Shown: one piece after another, positions 5,236-12,287 of the stretch
Layout: the number at the start of each line of letters is the position of its first letter
Position numbering within the stretch: position 1 is the first letter of the stretch
NCBI GenBank assembly: GCA_003133265.1
Contig: PKWQ01000340.1
Coordinates: 788-14,177 of the forward strand
Length of the DNA stretch: 13,390 nt
Reading direction: 5' to 3'
Source of the DNA: Acetobacteraceae bacterium
GTDB taxonomy: Bacteria; Pseudomonadota; Alphaproteobacteria; Acetobacterales; Acetobacteraceae
Program-made: the position numbers and the translations under genes
The notes under the pieces: model-generated
Database searches by the model: none
What the model was told of the DNA's origin: nothing
Seen by the model: the letters and a program-made list of their open reading frames with translations, nothing else

Positions 5236-5721
5236 ATGGCCCAAGGCCAGACCACACGCATGATTGCGAACGATATGGAATGCGTCGCGCCCGACGAAAA
5301 ATACGTGGTCGCGCGCCTGGAGGAAGCCGGCGCCACCCTGCTTGCCCTGCCCCATACCGGCTACTCGACACGGCTGCACACGTCCTCGCTGGATATCGTG
5401 CGCACCGCGCTGGAAGCCTATGGCTGGGGCGACGAGGTCCGCGCCAGGCCAATGGTCTCGCCGGCACGCAAGATCGACGAGATGGAACAGGCATTGGCCT
5501 GGATTCCGCTTATCCCGCTCGACCGCTACGTGCTGCGGCGAATCGTCGGCGCGCGGTCGCTGGTCAGTCCGCTGACCGGGCGGCATGTCTTCGCCTGGCG
5601 GCGGCTGGCCGCCGCGATCGGCGCCGACCACAAGGCGGTGCAACGCTGGCACGCACAAGGGATCGGGCTGATCGTCGCCGCCCTGAACCGCGCCGGAGGA
5701 GACGCGGCGACGGGCCGGTAA
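5236..5721 (+). CDS. DUF6362-like HTH protein
   Basis: A 161-residue soluble protein. Its order of motifs fits the family I know as DUF6362: VVARLEEAGATLLALPHTGY (24-43), SSLDIVRTALEAYGWGDE (50-67), SPARKIDEMEQALAWI (75-90), LIPLDRYVLRRIV (92-104) and a C-terminal HTH WRRLAAAIGADHKAVQRWH (121-139). This architecture resembles a sigma-region-4-like or phage-type HTH regulator. Members occur in prophages and gene-transfer regions as well as in chromosomes, by recollection. The ATG at 5236 has AGGAGG (5225-5230) 5 bases upstream, the strongest ribosome-binding site in the window. It follows the small HTH gene on the same strand and converges on pcuC with 13 bases between. No phage structural genes lie nearby, so this is probably a domesticated regulator. 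The family call is moderately sure; the role is unknown. Confidence 0.75.
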   Translation: MAQGQTTRMIANDMECVAPDEKYVVARLEEAGATLLALPHTGYSTRLHTSSLDIVRTALEAYGWGDEVRARPMVSPARKIDEMEQALAWIPLIPLDRYVLRRIVGARSLVSPLTGRHVFAWRRLAAAIGADHKAVQRWHAQGIGLIVAALNRAGGDAATGR

Positions 5722-5734
5722 AAGCGGCGGAACG

Positions 5735-6265
5735 CTATTTCGCCGGGGCGTCGTGCATCGGCATGCCGGGCATCGACATACCGGGCATCTGGCCCATGTC
5801 GTGCCCGCCCATGCCATGTCCGTCCATGCCATGTCCCGCCGGCATGCTGGCTCCGGCCTTCAATATCCTGGCCGTGGTGGTGACCGGCCCCGCCTTGGCG
5901 AAGGTCAGCGTGAGTTGGATGGCCTCGCCCGCGACCAGTGCATGTTTCAGGCCCATGAGCATGATGTGATAGCCGCCGGGCGCGAGCTTCACCGCCGCCC
6001 CTGCCGGTACGTCGATACCAGACACCGGGCGCATCTTCATAATTCCGTTATCGACCAGGCTCTCGTGCAGTTCCGCCTTCTCCGCGTCCGGGCTGGCGAC
6101 GCCGGTCAGACGATCGGCCGCGCCGGTATTGGCGATGGTCACGAACGCCCCGCCGACGCCACCGACGGCAGCGGCACGGGTAAAGGCGTCGGTCAGGGCG
6201 ATTCCACTTTGCGCGTGCGCGGCAACGGGCAAGATCAGCAGAGCGGCGAGCAGCAGGCGGCGCAT
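5735..6265 (-). CDS. pcuC: Periplasmic copper chaperone PCu(A)C with a Met/His-rich tail
   Basis: PCu(A)C proteins bind Cu(I) in the periplasm and pass it to the CuA site of cytochrome c oxidase or to Sco. This 176-residue protein has a signal peptide of about 19 residues (Arg-Arg start, Leu-rich core, AHA cleavage motif). It also carries the complete family signature H67-X10-M78-X21-H100-X-M102, with LHESLVDNGIMKMRP around the first half and GGYHIMLMGL around the second. The last 35 residues (141-171) are rich in Met and His (GHGM, GGHDM, MSMPGMPMH), a second copper-binding segment not needed for the core fold but seen in some family members. The ATG at 6263-6265 has AAGGAA about 8 bases upstream. 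The start lies 13 bases after the sco stop, so it is the second gene of a sco-pcuC operon. Copper-responsive regulation is plausible, but no site is visible. Confidence 0.93.
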   Translation of the reverse strand: MRRLLLAALLILPVAAHAQSGIALTDAFTRAAAVGGVGGAFVTIANTGAADRLTGVASPDAEKAELHESLVDNGIMKMRPVSGIDVPAGAAVKLAPGGYHIMLMGLKHALVAGEAIQLTLTFAKAGPVTTTARILKAGASMPAGHGMDGHGMGGHDMGQMPGMSMPGMPMHDAPAK

Positions 6266-6278
6266 GATGGGATTTCCT

Positions 6279-6905
6279 TCAGTTCAGCAGCTTGGCGAGG
6301 TCGGCGGCCAGTTGCTCGGCGCCGGCATCGGCGCGCAGCGGGGAGATGAATGTGCCGTCGGGGCCGAGCAGATACAGCACGGAGGAATGGTCCATCGTGT
6401 AATCGTTCGGACCGTCGCCGGTGCGGTGCGGGGCGTAATAGACGCGAAACTCCTTGGCCACGGCGGCGATTTCGGCCTCGGTGCCGGTCAGGCCCATGAT
6501 GCGCGGGCCGAACGAGGCGACGTATTGCTTCATCACCGGCGACGTGTCGCGCTTGGGATCGATGGTGATGAACACCGTCTGTACCCGGTCGGCTCGCGGT
6601 CCCAGCCGGTCCATCGCCTCGGCAACCTGGTTCAACGTGGTCGGGCAGACATCGGGGCAGAAAGTATAGCCGAAATAGACCAGCATGAACTTGCCGCGCA
6701 GGTCACGGTCGGTAACGCGCTTGCCGTCGCCGTCGGCAAGAGAGAACGGCCCGCCGATCGAGAGACCGCCAGGAGTCGCGCCGCCCAGCCACATCGTTAT
6801 CCCGGCACCGACGATCAGCACCGCGAACAATAGGCCGAGTACGCCGAAGACGAATTTTCCTCCGTTCTCCGGTTTCGGCGATATGTGCTCAGTGGGTTTT
6901 GGCAT
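6279..6905 (-). CDS. sco: SCO1/SenC/PrrC family copper-metallochaperone
   Basis: Sco proteins are membrane-anchored thioredoxin-fold proteins that help assemble the CuA centre of cytochrome oxidase subunit II. The 208 residues comprise a short cytoplasmic start, one membrane anchor (about 18-40) and a periplasmic domain. The copper ligands are C83 and C87 in YFGYTFCPDVCPTTL and H173 in YTMDHSSVLYL. FITIDPKRDTP-like sequence (112-121) and the GGPFSL(A)D start of the domain also match the family. The ATG at 6903-6905 has no clear Shine-Dalgarno sequence. It is followed after 13 bases by pcuC and is divergent from ctaA 113 bases away, so copper and heme A supply for the same oxidase are encoded back to back. 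Confidence 0.95.
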   Translation of the reverse strand: MPKPTEHISPKPENGGKFVFGVLGLLFAVLIVGAGITMWLGGATPGGLSIGGPFSLADGDGKRVTDRDLRGKFMLVYFGYTFCPDVCPTTLNQVAEAMDRLGPRADRVQTVFITIDPKRDTSPVMKQYVASFGPRIMGLTGTEAEIAAVAKEFRVYYAPHRTGDGPNDYTMDHSSVLYLLGPDGTFISPLRADAGAEQLAADLAKLLN

Positions 6906-7005
6906 GATGGCGGGAAGTTACATCACGTCGGAGCCAGCGCAAGGCCGGCACCCGCTTTCGCGCGCCTAGCTCAAATCCGGTGTTTTTCCCCCGCCTTAAC
7001 TGCGC

Positions 7006-7011
7006 TTATAT
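7006..7011 (+). promoter_or_regulatory. Candidate -10 box for ctaA (possible leaderless transcript)
   Basis: TTATAT at 7006-7011 matches TATAAT at four of six positions, and its first transcribed base would fall near the ATG at 7019. The -35 region (GTTTTT, about 6982-6987) is poor. Neither ctaA ATG has a Shine-Dalgarno sequence, which is compatible with a leaderless mRNA. Weak evidence. Confidence 0.25.
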
Positions 7012-7018
7012 GCCCCCC

Positions 7019-8110
7019 ATGCCGTTCGATGTCCGAGACTTTCCGCACGCTCCGCCCGAAGACCGGGCAGCCGGCCGCTCCAGCCGCCGGCTGGTGGCGA
7101 TCTGGCTGTTTTGCATCTGTTTCATGATCCTCGGCATGGTGGTGCTGGGCGGTGCCACCCGGCTGAGCGGATCGGGCCTGTCGATCATGGAGTGGGCGCC
7201 GTTTCGCGGCACCTTGCCGCCATTCTCCGAGGCCGAATGGCAGCGGCTGTTCGCGCTCTATCAGCAGATCCCGCAATACCAACTGGTCAACCAGGGCTTC
7301 GGGATCGACGGCTTCAAGCACATCTTCTGGCTGGAATATGTCCATCGGCTCTGGGGGCGGCTGATCGGCCTGGCCTTCATCGGCCCGCTGCTCTGGCTCT
7401 GGGCGACGCAACGGATCGAGCGGCGGCTGCGCCCGCGCCTTGCCCTGCTGTTCGTGCTCGGCGGCGCCCAGGGGGGCATCGGCTGGTTCATGGTCGCGTC
7501 CGGCTTCCTGCCCGACCGCACCGCTGTCTCCCCCTACAGGCTGGTCGTGCATCTGGCCCTGGCGCTGATCCTGTACGCCGCGATCCTGTGGACCGGGCTG
7601 ACCGTGCTGCGTGCCCACCCGGCGCGCGCAGCCAGGCGCGGCTTGCTCGGCACGCTGGTCGGCGCGGTCGCCGTTCTGGTGGGACTGACCATCGTCGCCG
7701 GCGGTTTCGTCGCCGGAACCCATGCCGGGTTCGACTACAACACGTTCCCGCTGATGGACGGGCGGCTGGTGCCATCCAGTTACGCGGCACTCGACCCGGT
7801 CTGGCGCAATCTGGTCGAGAACATCGCCGCCGTGCAGTTCGATCATCGGCTATTGGCGACGCTGACCGGCCTTGCCGCCGCCGCCGCGCTGGCGGTCGGC
7901 TTCGCACGCCCGACACCGCGCGCTGTGCGGCTCTCGTTGCTGGCGCTGGCCGGGGTCGTGGCCTTGCAATATGCGCTCGGCGTCGCCACCCTGCTCGCGG
8001 TCGTACCGGTCGGGCTCGCCACCGCGCACCAGGGCGTGGCCGTGCTGGTATTGACCGCCGCACTCGTCGCGCTGCACCGGCTGCGTCACGCGGCCGGGGA
8101 CGAGACATGA
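7019..8110 (+). CDS. ctaA: Heme A synthase, COX15/CtaA family
   Basis: CtaA oxidises the C8 methyl group of heme O to a formyl group, giving heme A for aa3-type cytochrome oxidase. It acts in the inner membrane. The 363 residues show about eight hydrophobic segments, the signature GGATRLSGSGLSIMEW (44-59), and the four conserved heme-ligand histidines of the family: H109 (LEYVHRLWGR), H178 (VVHLALAL), H276 (QFDHRLLA) and H337 (TAHQGVAVL). The alphaproteobacterial insertion after the first helix (FRGTLPPFSEAEWQRLFALY in two parts) is present. Two ATGs in frame, at 7010 and 7019, both lack a ribosome-binding site. I prefer 7019 because 7010 overlaps a -10-like box, but three extra residues are possible. 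Its TGA overlaps the next gene's ATG by 4 bases. Confidence 0.95.
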   Translation: MPFDVRDFPHAPPEDRAAGRSSRRLVAIWLFCICFMILGMVVLGGATRLSGSGLSIMEWAPFRGTLPPFSEAEWQRLFALYQQIPQYQLVNQGFGIDGFKHIFWLEYVHRLWGRLIGLAFIGPLLWLWATQRIERRLRPRLALLFVLGGAQGGIGWFMVASGFLPDRTAVSPYRLVVHLALALILYAAILWTGLTVLRAHPARAARRGLLGTLVGAVAVLVGLTIVAGGFVAGTHAGFDYNTFPLMDGRLVPSSYAALDPVWRNLVENIAAVQFDHRLLATLTGLAAAAALAVGFARPTPRAVRLSLLALAGVVALQYALGVATLLAVVPVGLATAHQGVAVLVLTAALVALHRLRHAAGDET

Positions 8111-10377
8111 ATCAGGCGGCAAACCTGGACATCGGCCTGCTGGAAGCGCTGCCCATCGGGGTGGCGGTGTATGATGCGGATCGGCGCGTGGTGGCGATCA
8201 ACCCGGCCCACTGCGCGTCCCTTGGTATGCCGGCCGGCAGTTTTCCGCCCAGAACCCCGCTCGCCGACATCATCCGCAGCGCGGCCTATCGCGGGCTTTA
8301 TGGCCCCGGCGATCCGGAAGCACAGATTCGCGCCCATTTGCACATCGACCGCAGCCGTTCCGCGCGGCTGCGCCGGCGCCAGTTCGCCGGACACACCTAC
8401 GAACTGCTGATAACCCCGCTGCCGGATGGCGGGGAGGTGGTATGCGCGGTCGAAGTCACGGCGCTGCTCACGACCCGCCAGGACGCGGAAACCGCGCTGA
8501 GCCGAGTCGCTACGGCGGTATCCAACCTTCGGCTCGGGATCGCCGCTTTCGGACCGGATCGCAACCTGCTGCTGAGCAACCGCCGCTTCAGGGAACTGCT
8601 CGGCCTGCCGCATGACGGGGTCGCGGCGGGCATGAGCTTCGCGGCACTGCTGCAGCTGCTGCTGACCAGCGACGAATTCCACGGCGCCATGGGCGCGGCC
8701 TTCGTCGCCGAGCAGCGCGATCTGGACCGGACCCGGCCGGCCGCGACGCGCTGGGTGCGTGGCGACGGGCTGGTGATCGACATCGCCTCCGACCCGCTGG
8801 CGGAAGGCGGCTGGACGATGACGGCGAACGATGTCAGCGCCCTGGGAGGCGCCGAGGACGAGGCACGGCGACGCGCCCTGATGCTGGACTCGATCCTGGA
8901 GCACATCCCGCACGGCATCTGCGTCTATGGCGCGGATCGGCGCGTTTCCATGTTCAATCGCGCCTATACCGAGATCATGCGCGGCGTCCCGATGGCGGTT
9001 GGCGATCACCGCGACGACATCGTCCGGTACCGTGCCACCAGCGGCGAATACGGTTCCGGGGATCCGGAAGCGATCTATCAGCAGGTGATGGCGCGCTTCA
9101 CAACCCGCCCACAGCTGCGTCGCCGGGTCCGGCCGAACGGCACGACGATCGATATTCGCACCGCGCCGCTGCCCGACGGCGGGCACATGGCGGTGGTCAC
9201 GGATGTCACGCCGCTGATGCAGGCCGAGCGCGAGGCGGCACGCCGCGCGACCGACATGGAAGTGATGCTGAGCAGCATGCGCCACGGCATCATGCTATGG
9301 GACGCGGACGGCAAATTGGTCGCTGCCAACGAGAAGGCGGCGGAACTGCTGGGCCATCCGCCGGGTCTGCTCGTCCCGGGCCGGACGCGATCGGAAGTCA
9401 TGGACTCGATGCGCGCGCATGGAGAACTGGGCACCGGGCCGGAAGGCGTGGAACGATACCGCCAGGCGCTTCGCCGCGATTTCACCAAACCGCTCGAGCG
9501 GTTCATCACTCTCCGCAACGGCCGGGTATTAGAGGCACGCTCCGATCCCACCGCCGACGGGGGCGTCGTCAGCACCTTCACCGACGTCACCGCGACCCGC
9601 GCCGCCGAGGACGAGCTGCGCCGCGCCAAGGCAGCGGCCGAAGCGGCCAACGAGGCCAAGTCGCGCTTCCTGGCCAGCGTGAGCCACGAACTGCGCACAC
9701 CGCTGAATGCCGTCATCGGCTTCTCCGGTGCGCTGCTGGCGGCGGAAGACCACCCGACGGCTGAGCAGGTGAGAGAATTCGCCCAGGAGATCAACGCGGC
9801 AGGACGCCAGCTGCTCGGCCAGATCAACACGATCCTGGACATATCGCGCATCGACACCGGGCATTTCGAGCTGGCCACCGACCTGATCGATCCGACGCAT
9901 CTGATCCAGACCTGCATCAGCGGCGCCGTGCCGCGGGCCGAAGCAGGGCAGATTACCTTGAGGGCCGAGTTGCCGCCCGACCTGCCGAAACTACACGCCG
10001 ACAGGTGCCGCCTGGAGCAGGTGCTGGACCAGTTGCTGTCCAACGCCGTGAAGTTCACCCCGGCCGGCGGCACCGTCACGCTTCGCGCCGAGGCCGAGCC
10101 GGACGGCGACCTGCTGATCCAGGTCATCGACACCGGCATCGGGATCGTCGAAACCGATCTCGAACGGGCGTTCGAGCCATTCAGCCAGTTGGATTCCACC
10201 ATGGCGCGCCGCTTCCCGGGCGCCGGACTCGGGCTCTATCTCAGTCGCACGCTGATCGAAGGGCATGGCGGCCGTCTGAGCCTGTCCAGCCGGCACGGTA
10301 CTGGCACCACCGTCGAAATCCGCATCCCGCGCGCGCGCCTGGTCCTGCCGGGTACCGCGCCAAAGGAGACCACATGA
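8107..10377 (+). CDS. Soluble sensor histidine kinase with four tandem PAS domains
   Basis: A 756-residue kinase with no membrane span or signal peptide, so it should sense a cytoplasmic cue. Four PAS_7-type modules cover about residues 10-120, 136-244, 259-368 and 384-496; three carry the family hallmark around GPGDPEA, GSGDPEA or GTGPEG. A helical linker leads to the HisKA domain with H-box SHELRTPLN (phosphoacceptor H527). The HATPase domain has the N-box around N646 (LLSNAVKFTP), G1 DTGIGI (675-680), the F-box FEPFSQLD (689-696) and G2 GAGLGL (705-710). All catalytic motifs are intact. There is no receiver domain, and no response regulator lies nearby, so the partner is encoded elsewhere. 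The ATG overlaps the ctaA stop and the TGA overlaps the tldD start, both by 4 bases. I see no His or Cys motif that identifies a heme or flavin cofactor. The signal is unknown. Confidence 0.93.
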   Translation: MNQAANLDIGLLEALPIGVAVYDADRRVVAINPAHCASLGMPAGSFPPRTPLADIIRSAAYRGLYGPGDPEAQIRAHLHIDRSRSARLRRRQFAGHTYELLITPLPDGGEVVCAVEVTALLTTRQDAETALSRVATAVSNLRLGIAAFGPDRNLLLSNRRFRELLGLPHDGVAAGMSFAALLQLLLTSDEFHGAMGAAFVAEQRDLDRTRPAATRWVRGDGLVIDIASDPLAEGGWTMTANDVSALGGAEDEARRRALMLDSILEHIPHGICVYGADRRVSMFNRAYTEIMRGVPMAVGDHRDDIVRYRATSGEYGSGDPEAIYQQVMARFTTRPQLRRRVRPNGTTIDIRTAPLPDGGHMAVVTDVTPLMQAEREAARRATDMEVMLSSMRHGIMLWDADGKLVAANEKAAELLGHPPGLLVPGRTRSEVMDSMRAHGELGTGPEGVERYRQALRRDFTKPLERFITLRNGRVLEARSDPTADGGVVSTFTDVTATRAAEDELRRAKAAAEAANEAKSRFLASVSHELRTPLNAVIGFSGALLAAEDHPTAEQVREFAQEINAAGRQLLGQINTILDISRIDTGHFELATDLIDPTHLIQTCISGAVPRAEAGQITLRAELPPDLPKLHADRCRLEQVLDQLLSNAVKFTPAGGTVTLRAEAEPDGDLLIQVIDTGIGIVETDLERAFEPFSQLDSTMARRFPGAGLGLYLSRTLIEGHGGRLSLSSRHGTGTTVEIRIPRARLVLPGTAPKETT

Positions 10378-11813
10378 CCCCGATTTCCGTCACCGACCGC
10401 CTGTTCTTCGAACGCGCGGACGCGCAACTGGGCCGCGACACCGCCGAACGGGAGCTGCGGCGCGCGCTGGCCGGCGCGGAGGATGGCGAGCTGTTCCTCG
10501 AATACCGCGAAAGCGAGAGCATCAGCCTGGACGACGGACGCATCCGCAGCGCCGGCTTCGACACAACGCTGGGCTTTGGCCTGCGCGCGGTCGCTGGCGA
10601 GGCGACCGGCTTCGCCCATGCCGGAGAATTGTCCGATGCCGCACTCGGCCGCGCGGCGGACAGTGTGGCAACGATCGCGGCGGGACATTCCGGCATCGCC
10701 GCCGAGCCGCCGCGCGCCACCAACTCACGGCTGTATTCCGACGCCAACCCGCTCGCCGCGATGGATTTCGGCGCCCGCACGTCGGTCCTGGGAGAGATCG
10801 ACGCCTATGCCCGCGGCAAGGATAGCCGGGTGGTGCAGGTGATGGCCTCGCTGTCGGGGGAATGGCAGGCGGTGCAGATCCTGCGCGGCGACGGGGTGCG
10901 CGTGGCCGATCTGCGCCCACTGGTGCGGCTGAATGTCGCCGTGGTGATGGAGCAGAACGGAAGGCGCGAGACCGGCAGCTTCGGCACCGGCGGACGCTTC
11001 GACTATACGCGGCTGGGTGCGCCCGAGACCTGGCGCGCGGCGGTGGACGAGGCGTTGCGCCAGGCGGTCGTGAACCTGGACAGCCGCCCCGCGCCGGCCG
11101 GCGAAATGGAGGTGGTCCTCGGTGCGGGCTGGCCCGGCATCCTGCTGCACGAGGCGATCGGGCACGGGTTGGAGGGCGATTTCAATCGCAAGCAGACCTC
11201 CGCCTTCTCCGGCCTGCTGGGCCAGCGCATCGCGTCGCCCGGCGTGACGGTGGTGGATGACGGCACGATGCCCGACCGGCGCGGCAGCCTGACGGTGGAC
11301 GACGAGGGCACGCCGACCAGCCGGACCGTGCTGATCGAGGACGGCATCCTGGTCGGCTTCCTGCAGGACCGGCTGAACGCGCGGCTGATGGGTGTCCCCA
11401 CGACCGGCAACGGCCGCCGGCAGTCCTACGCGCATGCGCCGATGCCACGGATGACCAACACGGTGATGCTGGGCGGAACCCACGCGCCGGAGGAGATGAT
11501 CCGCTCGGTGAAGAACGGCCTGTATGCGGTGAATTTCGGCGGCGGGCAGGTGGACATCACCTCCGGGAAATTCGTCTTCTCCGCCAGCGAGGCCTACCGG
11601 ATCGAGAATGGGCGCATCACCGCGCCGGTGAAGGGCGCGACGCTGATCGGCAACGGCCCGGATGCGCTGACCAAGGTGACCATGGTCGGCAACGACATGG
11701 CGCTCGATCCCGGTGTCGGGAGCTGCGGCAAGAACGGCCAGAGCGTGCCGGTGGGCGTGGGACAGCCGACGCTGAAGCTGGCCGGGCTGACCGTGGGCGG
11801 CACCGCGGCTTGA
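10374..11813 (+). CDS. tldD: Metalloprotease TldD
   Basis: TldD is the catalytic half of the TldD/TldE (PmbA) heterodimeric zinc protease, which degrades unfolded small peptides and in E. coli processes microcin B17 and CcdA. The 479 residues match E. coli TldD (481). The zinc site is the HEAIGHGLEGDF segment (H259, E260, H264), with C451 in GVGSCGKNGQ as the third ligand. LEYRESESISLDDGRIR (42-58), NGLYAVNFGGGQVDITSG (381-398) and FSASEAYRIENGRITAPVKG (two parts, 402-421) are also typical. The ATG at 10374 has AAAGGAG 6 bases upstream and overlaps the kinase stop. The partner TldE is not in this window. In many alphaproteobacteria I recall tldD next to cox genes, which fits the ctaA neighbour here. 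Confidence 0.96.
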   Translation: MTPISVTDRLFFERADAQLGRDTAERELRRALAGAEDGELFLEYRESESISLDDGRIRSAGFDTTLGFGLRAVAGEATGFAHAGELSDAALGRAADSVATIAAGHSGIAAEPPRATNSRLYSDANPLAAMDFGARTSVLGEIDAYARGKDSRVVQVMASLSGEWQAVQILRGDGVRVADLRPLVRLNVAVVMEQNGRRETGSFGTGGRFDYTRLGAPETWRAAVDEALRQAVVNLDSRPAPAGEMEVVLGAGWPGILLHEAIGHGLEGDFNRKQTSAFSGLLGQRIASPGVTVVDDGTMPDRRGSLTVDDEGTPTSRTVLIEDGILVGFLQDRLNARLMGVPTTGNGRRQSYAHAPMPRMTNTVMLGGTHAPEEMIRSVKNGLYAVNFGGGQVDITSGKFVFSASEAYRIENGRITAPVKGATLIGNGPDALTKVTMVGNDMALDPGVGSCGKNGQSVPVGVGQPTLKLAGLTVGGTAA

Positions 11814-12256
11814 TCCAGCTGGCGCGCATCGAAGAGGCCGATGCCGTCGCCGATCTGGTCGAGCGCGCCTATGCCCCCTGGGTGCTGGCCATCGGGCGTC
11901 GCCCGGCGCCGATGGATGACGACTACGCGCATCACATCGCCGCCGGGGAGGTGTTCGTGCTGGAACGCAACGGCGCCATCGCTGCGGTCGCGGTGCTGAT
12001 CGCGGCGGCGGACCATCTGCTGCTGGACAATGTCGCGGTCGATCCCGGCTGGCAGCATGCCGGACTGGGACGGCAATTGATCGCCTTCGCCGAAGCCGAG
12101 GCACGGCGGCGCAATTTGCGCGAGGTGCGGCTATTCACCAATGTCCGCATGGAACGCAACATCGCGCTGTACGAACGGCTCGGGTTCCGCGAGACGCATC
12201 GCGCGCAGGTCGGCGATCATCATCGCGCGTTCATGACGAAGATCGTCGAACCCTGA
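11810..12256 (+). CDS. GNAT family N-acetyltransferase
   Basis: A 148-residue acetyl-CoA-dependent acetyltransferase. The GNAT core shows motif A, LLLDNVAVDPGWQHAGLGRQ (70-89), with the pyrophosphate-binding Q82-H-A-G-L-G87. Motif B is NIALYERLGFRETH (117-130), in which Y121 is placed like the usual general acid. The N-terminal half (ADAVADLVERAYAPWV) matches small-molecule acetyltransferases of this size. The start is TTG at 11810, which forms a TTGA overlap with the tldD stop, so translation is probably coupled. No later start keeps the first beta strand. The substrate cannot be told from sequence. It is the last gene of the ctaA-kinase-tldD run and converges on the hydrolase gene, with 31 bases between stops. 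Confidence 0.9.
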   Translation: MIQLARIEEADAVADLVERAYAPWVLAIGRRPAPMDDDYAHHIAAGEVFVLERNGAIAAVAVLIAAADHLLLDNVAVDPGWQHAGLGRQLIAFAEAEARRRNLREVRLFTNVRMERNIALYERLGFRETHRAQVGDHHRAFMTKIVEP

Positions 12257-12287
12257 CGCGCGCAGCCCGGCGCGTCGAAAAGCCGGT

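Noticed and set aside
4878..5721. Prophage remnant
   Set aside because: Only two small HTH genes are present, with no structural, lysis, integrase or terminase genes and no shift in base composition.
7111..8106. A long plus-strand frame continuous with the histidine kinase, which would add over 300 N-terminal residues
   Set aside because: This part overlaps ctaA in another frame and is Arg/Pro/Gly-rich with no domain. The kinase has a proper ATG at 8107 overlapping the ctaA stop, and ctaA carries all four family histidines.
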